From contig NZ_BJNZ01000027.1 of NCBI RefSeq assembly GCF_006539945.1, forward strand, positions 1 to 62,531: a DNA stretch of 62,531 bases. Reading direction: 5' to 3'. A program made the position numbers and the translations under genes. This document shows, piece by piece, positions 41,876-50,346 of the stretch (position 1 is its first letter; each line of letters starts with the position of its first letter). The notes under the pieces are model-generated. The model made no database searches, had not been told where the DNA came from, and saw only the letters and a list, made by a program, of their open reading frames with translations. This DNA comes from Cellulosimicrobium cellulans. Lineage in GTDB: Bacteria; Actinomycetota; Actinomycetes; Actinomycetales; Cellulomonadaceae.

Positions 41876-41920
41876 GAACGCTTGCGTTCTAGTTTAGCAG
41901 AAACAGAACGCTTTGGTTCT
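41876..41920. promoter_or_regulatory. Two operator-like palindromes between divergent genes
   Basis: GAACGCTTGCGTTC (41876-41889) and the related GAACGCTTTGGTTC (41906-41919), 30 bp apart. The first is nearly the same as palindromes in the origin region at 51909-51996 (GAATGCTTGCATTC). Confidence 0.75.
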
Positions 41921-41935
41921 GTTAGCGTGGTTCAG

Positions 41936-42187
41936 GTGAGCAAGGAATCTGGGCCCGATGGGCCGCGTGATCCGGGACCCGGGCCGCGCGGGCTGTACGA
42001 CAGCGCGCGCCTGGCTCAGCGGCTCGGCGTCTCTCCGGTCTCGCTGCGCACGGCGCGACACCGCGGGGTGGACTGGCTACCGAAACCGGCCGGCGAGCTC
42101 AACGGCGGCCCGGTGTGGACCGCGGAATCGCTCGAGGGCATCGAGGACCGTCGCCGGGGCGCGGGGCGGCCTCGCCGGCAGCGGTGA
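41936..42187 (+). CDS. Small excisionase-like HTH protein
   Basis: 83 residues from GTG 41936 (GTG 41927 possible). A MerR/excisionase-like helix-turn-helix (YDSARLAQRLGVSPVSLRTARHRG) is followed by a basic tail. Likely the regulator acting at the palindromes just upstream. Confidence 0.65.
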   Translation: MSKESGPDGPRDPGPGPRGLYDSARLAQRLGVSPVSLRTARHRGVDWLPKPAGELNGGPVWTAESLEGIEDRRRGAGRPRRQR

Positions 42188-42213
42188 CCAGAGTCAGCGT
42201 CCAGCGTGCTCAG

Positions 42214-42564
42214 TCAGGAGTCAGACGGGTAGAGCAAGTCACGCGGAACCTTCTGCGGGCAGTAGACCTGCGCAGCGCCAAGGGCCAGCACCTGAGCGGT
42301 GAAGTCATCGGTGTCCAGCGTCTTGGCGACGTGGTCGGTGGCGTCAGACAGCCACCGGTCAGGGTCGTCGTCGCCGGCCTTGGCGCACACGCCATGGCCT
42401 GCAGCGAGGATGTCGTCTCGCGGGAACTCGATGTCTGAGTTCTGCCCCAAGAGCTCGTCCACGATCGCGAGGTAGCGTTCGTCGTCTTCGCTCGTCCCGC
42501 AGCCGGTGACGACCAGCCCGACCACCACAGCAGCGAGCAGCACTCCTACGCCTTTGGATCGCAC
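42214..42564 (-). CDS. DUF732-like lipoprotein
   Basis: 116 residues from GTG 42564. Signal peptide with lipobox VVTGC near residue 22. The mature part has two Cys and the helical DUF732 pattern (YLAIVDELLG...ILAAGHGVCAKAG...VLALGAAQVYCPQ). Surface-exposed; function unknown. Confidence 0.75.
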   Translation of the reverse strand: MRSKGVGVLLAAVVVGLVVTGCGTSEDDERYLAIVDELLGQNSDIEFPRDDILAAGHGVCAKAGDDDPDRWLSDATDHVAKTLDTDDFTAQVLALGAAQVYCPQKVPRDLLYPSDS

Positions 42565-42606
42565 CGCGTCACCGTACCGGCGGTACCGGTCGGGCGACCC
42601 GAGCCG

Positions 42607-43317
42607 TCACGCGATCCACGCATCGAGCGTGCGGCGGGTGATTCCGGCGCGGGCGGCGAGGTCGACCTTGGTCAGCAGCTGGGCGCTGTAGAGGCCGCGG
42701 ACGGCGGTGCGCAGGAGCGCGCGCCGGTGTGCCTCGTCGACGTCGGCGGCGCCGCTGGTGGGGGTGCCGTTGGCGGTGAGCTCGGCCAGGAGCCGGTCCC
42801 CGTGGGTGGCGTACCAGGCCGCGGCGAGGACGTCGTCGCCGGGCTCGAGCTCGAGGACGTGCGAGGCGAGGCGGGCGGTGACGGGCACGAGTCCGGTGCC
42901 GGCGGCGTGGGTGAGCCAGGCGGCTACGAGCCGGGCCGGGCGCACGCTCGCCGGCAGCGGGTCGGGCAGGTCCTTGAACGTGCGGCGCAGGTCGAGGGCG
43001 CCTTGCATGCGCACGTCCCAGTCCCATGAGCCGATCGGCTCGCCCGCGTGGGCCAGGGCGTCGGTCCAGGGCTCGCGGTCGGCCTCGGGCTGGGCCAGGG
43101 CGAGCAGGCGCAGGGTGTGCGCGGCGTACTGGCCGGCGGACAGGGTCCGCCGGGCGGCCTTGTACCCGGTGCGCACGCGGACCTGCCCGGCCTCGGCCGC
43201 GGCCCACGCTCCCCCATCGCCGTCCGGCGCCGTCGCGGCGGTGCGCACCCGCTCCAACAGGTCGAGGATCGGGCCGGCGTGCTCGTCGGGCAGGGCGTCG
43301 ACGCGGCGGGTCGTCAT
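42607..43317 (-). CDS. Hypothetical protein with C-terminal HTH
   Basis: 236 residues. Mostly helical, with a C-terminal helix-turn-helix (LTKVDLAARAGITRRTLDAWIA). No named family. The 200-bp GC-rich gap upstream (43318-43521) holds a run similar to the start of the terminator element seen at 46.5 and 48.8 kb. Probably transcribed with the DUF3560 gene. Confidence 0.65.
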   Translation of the reverse strand: MTTRRVDALPDEHAGPILDLLERVRTAATAPDGDGGAWAAAEAGQVRVRTGYKAARRTLSAGQYAAHTLRLLALAQPEADREPWTDALAHAGEPIGSWDWDVRMQGALDLRRTFKDLPDPLPASVRPARLVAAWLTHAAGTGLVPVTARLASHVLELEPGDDVLAAAWYATHGDRLLAELTANGTPTSGAADVDEAHRRALLRTAVRGLYSAQLLTKVDLAARAGITRRTLDAWIA

Positions 43318-43521
43318 GAGTGGGGCACCTCGGGGTTGCAGGCGGTGGTGCGCCGCGCCGGAGGCGGGGGGGTGTGGGGGGCGGCAAGTCCCCCACGGCG
43401 GCGCGTCGGGTACGGGTGAGCCTACGGGCTCGGGGTGCGGTGGCGGTCGTCATGGCGGGGCTCCTCGTGTCGGTGTGGGCTGGGCCCGGGCGGGCCGGTC
43501 GTGGCCCGCCCTGGCTCTGGT

Positions 43522-44466
43522 TCATGCGGTGGTCGCGGGCTTGTGGTCGGTGACCTCGTGCCAGGGCGCGCGGTCGGTCCAGGAGTAGTCCGTCTCCACG
43601 CTCACGGACTTGGCGTTGACGCGGGCCACGCGGCGCCACCAGTGGCCGATCTTCACGGCGTCGCCCTTGGCGACGTTGTGCGGCCCGTAGTCGGTGACGG
43701 CGCCTTCCGCGATCTGCTGGGCGCGCACGCCCTCCCAGTGCGCGAGGTTGTCCCGCGCCTCGGCGATCCGCGGTGCCATGCGTGCGGCGCGCGCGGCCCG
43801 CTCTGCCTCGGTCGCGGGCCGGTAGCCGTTCGTCTCGCGGTCGTAGACGTCGGCTGTCAGCTCGCGCTCGTACTTGCGGATCTCCGCGGCCAGCCGCTCG
43901 ATGCGGTTTCCGACGGTCACCGGGCTGTACCGGGCGCCCGTCGTCGCTGCGGCGGTCGCCGCGGCCTCCTGGGCGGTCACGGCGTCGCGCTCGGCATGCA
44001 CGGCGGTGCCGAGGGTGGACCATGCGCGCTCGGTGTCGCGGCGGTGGCGCCTCTCGGAGTGGTGGCCGATCTTGATCGGCTCCCCGCCCACGGGCAGCCG
44101 CTCGACGGCCGCCTCGTGCCGCGCGTACGCGGCATCGGCGGCGCCCTTCTTGCGCTCGGCCTTGGCGGCCAGCGCCTCGGCGCGGTCGGCCTGGCGGGCG
44201 GTCCTTTCAGCCTCGACGACCGCGGCCGGGCGGGCCGCGTCGTCGATCAGGACCTCGACGTCGTGCCCGGCCTCGCGCAGCGCGGCCGCGGTCGCCTCGA
44301 TCGTTCGGACCTTGGCGACGCGGTCGCGCGACTGCGGCACGTACCAGGTGCCGAGGTTGCGGCTGAACCGCCAGCGGTGGGCCTTGAGGACGACGTTGGT
44401 GCCGTCGCCGCGCTCGGTGCCGTCGATGAGGGTTCCGGCCTCGCGGGTGTGGGTGATGGTCAGCAT
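43522..44466 (-). CDS. DUF3560 domain protein
   Basis: 314 residues from ATG 44466 (GAGCAGGAGCG upstream). Starts with ITHTREAGTLIDGTERGDGT...WRFSRNLGTWYVPQSRD, the DUF3560 core. A long Ala/Arg/Glu-rich coiled coil follows with repeated IKIGHHSERRHRR and ending VKIGHWWRRVARVN. DUF3560 proteins are typical of the leading region of conjugative plasmids; the function is unknown. Confidence 0.85.
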   Translation of the reverse strand: MLTITHTREAGTLIDGTERGDGTNVVLKAHRWRFSRNLGTWYVPQSRDRVAKVRTIEATAAALREAGHDVEVLIDDAARPAAVVEAERTARQADRAEALAAKAERKKGAADAAYARHEAAVERLPVGGEPIKIGHHSERRHRRDTERAWSTLGTAVHAERDAVTAQEAAATAAATTGARYSPVTVGNRIERLAAEIRKYERELTADVYDRETNGYRPATEAERAARAARMAPRIAEARDNLAHWEGVRAQQIAEGAVTDYGPHNVAKGDAVKIGHWWRRVARVNAKSVSVETDYSWTDRAPWHEVTDHKPATTA

Positions 44467-44545
44467 GGTTCGCTCCTGCTCGCGTGTGGTTCCGATGGGC
44501 CAGCCGGTGGGCCGGGGGTTTCCCCCTCCGGCCCACCGGGGCACG

Positions 44546-44845
44546 TCACGCGCGCAGAGCGGCCCGCTGCCCGAGCCGGCTGTACCACTGCCCCGGCCCC
44601 ACGGGGCGCAGGAATCCGCCGACGACGTCGAAGTTGGTACGGCCCTTCCACGTGCCGCGGGTGGCGTGGTCGCCGCTGGCAAGGATGTTCGTCACGGACA
44701 GCGTCCGGTGGTCCGCGCGGTCCATGCGGTCGAGCAGGTCGTTCAGGTTCTCGCCCGTCCGGGCCGCGCGCTGCTTCGCGAGCTCGATGCTGCGGTCGAA
44801 CGCCTCGCGGGCGAGAGACGGGATTGCGGCGGTGTTCTGAGCCAC
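44546..44845 (-). CDS. Small hypothetical protein before DUF3560
   Basis: 99 residues from GTG 44845 with AAAGGAGGG upstream. Helical N-terminal half, then WKGRTNFDVVGGFLRPVGPGQWYSRLG. No family recognised. First gene after the promoter with the TATAC inverted repeat at 44911-44950, and followed by the DUF3560 gene. Confidence 0.65.
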   Translation of the reverse strand: MAQNTAAIPSLAREAFDRSIELAKQRAARTGENLNDLLDRMDRADHRTLSVTNILASGDHATRGTWKGRTNFDVVGGFLRPVGPGQWYSRLGQRAALRA

Positions 44846-44910
44846 GGGGGCCCTCCTTTGCGTTGGTGTCAGGTGGCCGGTGGTCTCCGGCCGTTGTGTG
44901 CCCTTCCAAC

Positions 44911-44950
44911 AACTCAAGTATACATCATTGCTCGCGCGATGTATACCTCA
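44911..44950 (-). promoter_or_regulatory. Promoter overlapped by an inverted repeat
   Basis: GTATACATC (44918-44926) and GATGTATAC (44938-44946) form a perfect 9-bp inverted repeat, with CAACAACTCAA/CTCAGTTG symmetry outside. TATACT on the minus strand (44917-44922) is a good -10. AT-rich in a very GC-rich area, so it probably binds a repressor. Confidence 0.7.
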
Positions 44951-44996
44951 GTTGAGGGGCGGGCCGGGCGCGGTTCACGCCCGGCCCGCTGGTGGC

Positions 44997-45329
44997 TCAG
45001 TCGAAGAGTTGGCCGGCCTCGGCCTCGGCTGCCTCGTCGGCGGCGTCGATGGGGTCGCGGCCGGCGTCGTAGTCGTCGCGCCAGGGGCGGTCCGCGATGT
45101 CGCGGTGGGTGAGCCAGATTTGGCGCGTGAGCCGGAGGTCGACCAGGGCGAGCCAGAGCGCGAAGTCGGCATCTCCGTTCGCGTACTGGGTGACGTACTG
45201 GTCGGGGTAGCCGGGCAGGCGGCGGCGGATGCGCTCCTCGAGCGCGGCGCGCTGCTCACCCTCGAGCTGGGCGGGGTGGCAGTTGATGGCGGCCACGCGC
45301 TGGCGCATGGTCTGGTGCTCGGTGGTCAT
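44997..45329 (-). CDS. Hypothetical protein
   Basis: 110 residues from ATG 45329. Acidic, helical (ALEERIRRRLPGYPDQYVTQYANGDADFALWLALVDLRL), no named family. Part of the minus-strand set downstream of leader copy 1. Confidence 0.65.
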   Translation of the reverse strand: MTTEHQTMRQRVAAINCHPAQLEGEQRAALEERIRRRLPGYPDQYVTQYANGDADFALWLALVDLRLTRQIWLTHRDIADRPWRDDYDAGRDPIDAADEAAEAEAGQLFD

Positions 45330-45405
45330 GGTGGTTCCCTTCGTGGGCCGGGCTGGTTCGGGTGGCCCGCGGCGGGCCGGTCGTCGGCCCGCCGCGGGTC
45401 GGGCT

Positions 45406-45813
45406 TCAGTCCTCGCCGGGGAGGCTGATGGTCACGACCGGCGCGGCGGTGTCGCCGGGGCCGACGTGGAGCACCAGGTCGAGGTCCTGGGCCTCGACCC
45501 GGTCCGGGGCGTTGGGGACTCGGGCCACGGTGAACCGGGAGCGGCCCGCGCGGGCCGCGATCGTGGCGAGCCAGAGCACGTCCCACAGTCGCCCGGTCTC
45601 GTCCTGCCCGGCCTCGTACTCGGGGTTCCACGCGACGGCCTCGGCGTGGGCCGCCTGGGTGAGCGCGACGGGCCAGCGGAACCCTGCTTCCTGGGCCAGC
45701 GGCCCGGCGTCGACCAGCACGCCGTCCGCCAGGGCCTGGGCGCGGGTGTACGTGTGGATCGGCGGGCCGAACACACCTTCGGTGGTGGGCCGAGCGTCAA
45801 CGTCGGCGCTCAT
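45406..45813 (-). CDS. DUF6573-like protein
   Basis: 135 residues from ATG 45813, overlapping the previous stop (ATGA). Motifs FGPPIHTYTRAQALADGVLVD and FRWPVALT match small plasmid proteins labelled DUF6573. The second half is beta-rich. Function unknown; common beside DUF3560-type genes. Confidence 0.75.
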   Translation of the reverse strand: MSADVDARPTTEGVFGPPIHTYTRAQALADGVLVDAGPLAQEAGFRWPVALTQAAHAEAVAWNPEYEAGQDETGRLWDVLWLATIAARAGRSRFTVARVPNAPDRVEAQDLDLVLHVGPGDTAAPVVTISLPGED

Positions 45814-46064
45814 GCGTAGTTGCGGGGGTTGGGCTGGGCCGCGCCGGCGGTCCAGGCGGCGTGCACGGCGTCGGCGTACGCGTCGGCCGCCGCGAGGGTG
45901 GGGTGCTGGCTGTGGCGCGAGGACGGCGAGAACCACCCGTCCACGACCATGACGCCGGCGCCGATCCCCCACGGGGTCCCGTCCGTGACGATCGTCCAGC
46001 GCTCGTGGTCGTGGTAGCAGGTGACGTCCGGGCGGACGGTTGGCTGTTCGGTGGTGGTGGCCAT
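45810..46064 (-). CDS. Small hypothetical protein under leader copy 1
   Basis: 84 residues from ATG 46064 (AGGAAGG before it). Starts MATTTEQPTVRPDV, similar to the first residues of the ParB-like gene at 48054 because the repeated leader runs into the coding region. Core: TCYHDHERWTIVTDGTPWGIGAGVMVVDGWF. No named family. Confidence 0.65.
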   Translation of the reverse strand: MATTTEQPTVRPDVTCYHDHERWTIVTDGTPWGIGAGVMVVDGWFSPSSRHSQHPTLAAADAYADAVHAAWTAGAAQPNPRNYA

Positions 46065-46450
46065 GGTGACCCTTCCTGCGCAGGTGGTGGGTGGCCGGGG
46101 TCCCGACCGTTTTTCGCCCCCTCCTGGCGCCGTAATCACCGCCCGCATAAGCGGCCCGGAGTGCAACCCGCGGTCCGGCCCGACGGCGGGGCTCGTCGCC
46201 CGGGAGAAGCGACGAAGGAGCGCCGGGCGGCGAGTTTCGACGGCGGGCCGGCGACGCAGTCGAGCGGGTTGCGCGCAGGGTCGCGCGGGCGATGATGGAG
46301 AGCCAGGAGGGGAAGAAAACCGCGCGCAGCGCGGACAACGCGCCGCGCAGCGGCACCGCTCAGGTCCCGGCCGCAGGCCGGGAGAACCACACACCCGCCC
46401 AGCTCGACGACCACAGCCGGCCCCACCGCTCCCCCACCGGCCACCGGCCG
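46065..46450 (-). repeat. Nested-hairpin leader, copy 1
   Basis: 386 bp upstream of the 46064 start. Same as copies 2 and 3 except for the stem region about 46155-46272. There the paired arms differ from the other copies but still match each other: CAACCCGC/GCGGGTTG, CCGGCCCG/CGGGCCGG and CTCGTCGCCCGG/CCGGGCGGCGAG (one T-G pair). Confidence 0.85.
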
Positions 46451-46510
46451 ACCCACCTGCCCACCGGCAACTCGTCTCGCTGCCCGTCGACGCCGACGCC
46501 GGCCCGAGCT

Positions 46511-46641
46511 GGAGGCGGGGGTCCGGGGGGCGGCAGCTCCCCGGTGCCCGTACCGGCCCTCGATGGGCCGGTACGGGCAGCACCACGCGCGACGGCGCGC
46601 GGTCCGCGGGGTCTCCCCCACGGGCCGCGCGCCGGGCCGGG
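46511..46641 (-). terminator. Terminator block of the ParB-like gene (repeat copy a)
   Basis: Contains a perfect 14-bp stem GCCCGTACCGGCCC (46546-46559 with 46565-46578) and a second GC-rich arm pair. Almost the same block lies after the DUF4192 gene at 48737-48864. Confidence 0.8.
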
Positions 46642-48054
46642 CTACTTCTTGGGCGCCTTGCCCCGGGCGATCTTCTCCACGTCGCTCAGGGTGTAGCCCC
46701 AGGACTCCAGCGCGGTCAGGTACTCGCGCAGGCTGCCCTGGTTCCGCCAGGACTGGACTCCCGTCCCGGTCTCGCACGCTGCCAGGCAGAGGACGAGCGC
46801 GATGTGCTGCGCCCGACCCGCCGTGGCCTTCTCGGCGGCCTGCGCGATGCCCTGGCTGCGTGCCCGGTACGCGCTCGCGCCGGGCTTGATGCCGAGCCAC
46901 TGCGCGGCCAGTTCGTGGTCCTTGTCCGCCCCGTGACCGAGGGTGTGGGTGGCGGTCGCGATCTGGGCGGCGATGAACGCTGCCGCGCCCGTGGGGGCGG
47001 TCTTGCGCTGGGCGAACTCCGCGAGGAACTTCCGCCGGACGACCTCGGCTGACTTCCACGCCTTGTTGTTCTCGATCACCTGGCGGCGCTCGGCCTTCTC
47101 CGCCTCGCTCATCGGCCCGGAGCGCTGGGTGCTGCCGGTGCTGTACCGGTCGCCGTGGCCGTGCTTGCGCCAGTTCGTGCAGACGTAGACGACCTCGACC
47201 CGCTGCCACTGCGACAAGATGTAGGCCGCGTGGCCGGGGCACGCTGCGTGCTTCTCAACGGTGAGATCGGTGCCGTTGGCGTCGTCAGCGGCGGGCTTGA
47301 GGCTGTCCAGACGCTTGATCTTGGCGTCGTTGTAGTCGGGCCGGGGAACCTCGGTCACGTTCTGCGCGGCCAGCGTCTCGCGTGCGGCGGCGACCTCGGC
47401 GGCGCGCTGGCGCTCGTCACGCGCCCGCTGGGCCTCGTGCGCGAAGCGTCCCGGGTCCTTGATCGCGACGGCCGTCAAGGTCTTGACGGTCTCGGTGTCG
47501 TCCTCGAACTCCGCCAGGGCGGCGGCGACGTCGAGCGGCAGGTCGTACTTGGCCTGGACGGCAGCGGCGACCTTCGATCCTGCGACCGTGAGTGCGCTCG
47601 CCACGGCGCCCTTGTCGGTGCCGGTGCGCTTGGCGATCTGCCCAGCGCTCAGGCCGATGAGGGCCAGCTGCTGGAACGCGGCGGTGCGGTGGCTGTCGCG
47701 CATGTCCTTGCGGTGGTCGTTCTCGGCCAACTGCTCGACGATACGCCGGGCCTCGTCCTCGGTGCCGTCGATGATCTGCACCGGGATCGTCTCCCGGGCG
47801 GCTTCCACGGCAGCCAGCGTGCGGCGCTGACCTTCGAGGACGACCAGGGTGCCGTCCTCAGCGCGGCGGGCGCGCACGGCCTGCAGGACGCCGTGCTGCT
47901 TGATCGAGCCGACGAACTCGGGCGTGAGGTCGGCGTCGGCCCGCACGTTGACGCCGACGACGAGCGTGCGCGGGTCGACGTGGGCGAACTCGACGCTCTC
48001 GGGGGCCGTGCTCGCCTCGGCCTGCGTAGCGGGTGCTTCGGTGGTGGTGGTCAT
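46642..48054 (-). CDS. ParB/Spo0J-type nuclease-domain protein
   Basis: 470 residues from ATG 48054. N-terminal ParB domain with VVLEGQRRTLAAVEAA (the G-x-R-R CTP-binding motif) and LAENDHRKD, then a helix-turn-helix (LSAGQIAKRTGTDKGAVASAL). The C-terminal 250 residues include a Cys/His set (HAACPGH...YVCTNWRKHGHGD) not seen in standard ParB. It is far from parA (51 kb), so it may be a plasmid maintenance or anti-restriction protein rather than the partner of ParA. Confidence 0.82.
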   Translation of the reverse strand: MTTTTEAPATQAEASTAPESVEFAHVDPRTLVVGVNVRADADLTPEFVGSIKQHGVLQAVRARRAEDGTLVVLEGQRRTLAAVEAARETIPVQIIDGTEDEARRIVEQLAENDHRKDMRDSHRTAAFQQLALIGLSAGQIAKRTGTDKGAVASALTVAGSKVAAAVQAKYDLPLDVAAALAEFEDDTETVKTLTAVAIKDPGRFAHEAQRARDERQRAAEVAAARETLAAQNVTEVPRPDYNDAKIKRLDSLKPAADDANGTDLTVEKHAACPGHAAYILSQWQRVEVVYVCTNWRKHGHGDRYSTGSTQRSGPMSEAEKAERRQVIENNKAWKSAEVVRRKFLAEFAQRKTAPTGAAAFIAAQIATATHTLGHGADKDHELAAQWLGIKPGASAYRARSQGIAQAAEKATAGRAQHIALVLCLAACETGTGVQSWRNQGSLREYLTALESWGYTLSDVEKIARGKAPKK

Positions 48055-48440
48055 GGTGACCCTTCCTGCGCAGGTGGTGGGTGGCCGGGGTCCCGACCGT
48101 TTTTCGCCCCCTCCTGGCGCCGTAATCACCGCCCGCATAAGCGGCCCGGAGTGCAACCGACCGGTCCCGGAACGGCGGGGCTCGTCGGCCGAGCTCAGGG
48201 AGCGCAGCGACCGCAGGCCGACGAGTTTCGACGGGCCGGGACGCGCAGCGAGGTCGGTTGCGCGCAGGGTCGCGCGGGCGATGATGGAGAGCCAGGAGGG
48301 GAAGAAAACCGCGCGCAGCGCGGACAACGCGCCGCGCAGCGGCACCGCTCAGGTCCCGGCCGCAGGCCGGGAGAACCACACACCCGCCCAGCTCGACGAC
48401 CACAGCCGGCCCCACCGCTCCCCCACCGGCCACCGGCCGG
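48055..48440 (-). repeat. Nested-hairpin leader, copy 2
   Basis: 386 bp upstream of the ParB-like start; identical by eye to copy 3 over about 370 bp. Paired arms: CAACCGACC/GGTCGGTTG, GTCCCGG/CCGGGAC and CTCGTCGGCC/GGCCGACGAG, nested around a GGGAGCGCAGCGACCG apex. Confidence 0.9.
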
Positions 48441-48441
48441 A

Positions 48442-48606
48442 TCACGTGACTTCGACGAGGAGTTGGGCGAGGGCGACGACGACCCGGAGGGCGGTCAGGA
48501 GCAGCGTCCAGGCCCCGACCGTCCAGCGCTGACCGCGGCGCGACTCGGCTTCGGTCCGGTTCGTGCGAGGCGTGAGCTCGTCGTTCGTGTCGTGGCGGTT
48601 CGTCAT
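48442..48606 (-). CDS. Small single-pass membrane protein
   Basis: 54 residues from ATG 48606 with AGGGGAACACG as ribosome site. A polar N-terminus (MTNRHDTNDELTPRTNRTEAESRR) is followed by one hydrophobic helix (VGAWTLLLTALRVVVALAQLL). No family. Lies between the DUF4192 terminator and leader copy 2. Confidence 0.6.
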   Translation of the reverse strand: MTNRHDTNDELTPRTNRTEAESRRGQRWTVGAWTLLLTALRVVVALAQLLVEVT

Positions 48607-48736
48607 CGTGTTCCCCTGTCGTCGTCCTCGGCGCGCCGGTCGTCTGTGCCGCCACTTACTCGGGGAAGGTCTCCAGTTGCCCGGGTCTGTGACAGGCCCA
48701 GGGCGGCGAGCCTGGCTACATGGGTCGGTGACGACT

Positions 48737-48864
48737 GAGGCGGGGGCTCGGGGGGCGGCAGCTCCCCGGTGCCCGTACCGGCCCTCGATGGGCCGGTACG
48801 GGCAGCACCACGCGCGACGGCGCGCGGCCCGCAGGGTCTCCCCCACGGGCCGCACGCCGGGCGG
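48737..48864 (-). terminator. Terminator block of the DUF4192 gene (repeat copy b)
   Basis: 14-bp perfect stem (48771-48784 with 48790-48803) inside a block nearly identical to 46511-46641. The duplication of both leader and terminator shows that whole expression cassettes were copied with different genes between. Confidence 0.8.
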
Positions 48865-49896
48865 TTACTTCGTGTCGCGCTCGCGCACGACCCAACCGGG
48901 GGCCATCCCGAACTGGACGGCGGAGTTGAGCAGGAGCGCGAGCCTGTAGGTCTCATCGGCCTCGAGCGCGCGGGCGAGCGCGTCGGCCGCTGCCACGCCG
49001 TTGCCGTGCCACCAGGCGACCAGGCCCCACAGGGTCCACGCGGGGGCGCTGGTCGGCACGTGGGCCACGATCTGGGCGAGCAGGTCGCGCGCCGCGTCGG
49101 CAGCGTCGCCGGGCTGCACGCCGACCTTCTGGTCCGCGATCGCGGCGACGGCTCGCCCGGTGGCGTCGTCGGGGGCGTTCCCTGCGGCGGTCTGGGTCAC
49201 GGTGTCCGGGTCGATCCCGGGGACCATGGACAGCAGCGCGGCGTCACGCACCTTGGTGTGCGTGAGCATCTGCGCCAGTTCGCCGTAGATCCCCGGGCCG
49301 TCGACCAGTCCGGTGAGCGCGAGCCGCCACGTCGCCAGGGCGTGCGTGGTCTGCTCGTCGACGTTCTTCGCGGCGTGCTTCTCGGCGGCCCGGCGGGCCG
49401 TTGCCTGCGCCTCGGGCGACGCTTCGCCGGGCAGGAGCCCGGCGCGGTCGCTGGCGGGGGCGACGCCGAGGGCGACCATCTCGGCGGCGAGCACGCTCGT
49501 CGTCACGTCCGACAACGGGCGCACGACGGCGAGGGCGGCGTGCATGTCGACGTACCCGGCGGTGCTCACGTGGACGGCGTCGTGCACGTCGACGGCCTGG
49601 CCGTGCAGCGCTTCGGTCATGCTGGCGAGGGCGCGGTCGGCCTCCTCCCGGTCCTCGGTGTAGAGGGCGACGACGGCCGACGCGGCGCGGTCGTTCGCGA
49701 TGTGCACGGCGAGCATGTCGGCCGTCTCGGGCTTCACGTCGGACAGGTCGACGCGCGCGACCAGGCCGACCGTGCCGGTGTTGGACCGGCGCGCGACGAT
49801 CACCAGGCTCTCGGTCGGCGCGTAGCCGATGCGGTAGGGGATGTAGGCGAGCACGTCGACGACCGATCGTGCGCGGAGCGTGATCTGCTGAGCCAC
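48865..49896 (-). CDS. DUF4192 domain protein
   Basis: 343 residues from GTG 49896. Starts LRARSVVDVLAYIPYRIGYAPTESLVIVARR, the DUF4192 signature, and includes LLAQIVAHVPTSAPAWTLWGLVAWWHGNGVAAADALARALEADETYRLALLL, also typical. Common in actinobacterial chromosomes and plasmids; function unknown. Framed by leader copy 3 and a terminator block. Confidence 0.88.
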   Translation of the reverse strand: MAQQITLRARSVVDVLAYIPYRIGYAPTESLVIVARRSNTGTVGLVARVDLSDVKPETADMLAVHIANDRAASAVVALYTEDREEADRALASMTEALHGQAVDVHDAVHVSTAGYVDMHAALAVVRPLSDVTTSVLAAEMVALGVAPASDRAGLLPGEASPEAQATARRAAEKHAAKNVDEQTTHALATWRLALTGLVDGPGIYGELAQMLTHTKVRDAALLSMVPGIDPDTVTQTAAGNAPDDATGRAVAAIADQKVGVQPGDAADAARDLLAQIVAHVPTSAPAWTLWGLVAWWHGNGVAAADALARALEADETYRLALLLNSAVQFGMAPGWVVRERDTK

Positions 49897-49913
49897 GTAG
49901 GGCTCCTTCCCGC

Positions 49914-50282
49914 CAGGTGGTGGGTGGCCGGGGTCCCGACCGTTTTTCGCCCCCTCCTGGCGCCGTAATCACCGCCCGCATAAGCGGCCCGGAGTGCAAC
50001 CGACCGGTCCCGGAACGGCGGGGCTCGTCGGCCGAGCTCAGGGAGCGCAGCGACCGCAGGCCGACGAGTTTCGACGGGCCGGGACGCGCAGCGAGGTCGG
50101 TTGCGCGCAGGGTCGCGCGGGCGATGATGGAGAGCCAGGAGGGGAAGAAAACCGCGCGCAGCGCGGACAACGCGCCGCGCAGCGGCACCGCTCAGGTCCC
50201 GGCCGCAGGCCGGGAGAACCACACACCCGCCCAGCTCGACGACCACAGCCGGCCCCACCGCTCCCCCACCGGCCACCGGCCG
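49914..50282 (-). repeat. Nested-hairpin leader, copy 3
   Basis: 369 bp upstream of the DUF4192 gene, matching copy 2 base for base as far as I can read. Its last 17 bp before the gene differ, so the shared part ends just before the ribosome site. Confidence 0.9.
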
Positions 50283-50298
50283 GGCCCGGGAACGACAT

Positions 50299-50333
50299 CG
50301 CCCCGGTGTCCCTCGTCCGAGGGCACCGGGGCG
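50299..50333 (-). terminator. Hairpin after the 53-residue gene
   Basis: CGCCCCGGTG-TCCCTC with GAGGG-CACCGGGGCG forms a nearly perfect 15-bp stem and a short loop, 14 bp past the stop. Confidence 0.8.
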
Positions 50334-50346
50334 GTGAGCGGGGTTC

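Noticed and set aside
43318-43521. Possible small gene starting at minus-strand ATG 43453 with a ribosome site
   Set aside because: The frame does not end but runs on as a Pro/Arg-rich shadow through the next gene, so no separate protein is supported.
46065-46450. Leader repeats as insertion sequences or MITEs
   Set aside because: No terminal inverted repeats with target duplications are visible; each copy lies exactly before a gene on the same strand and one copy runs slightly into coding sequence.
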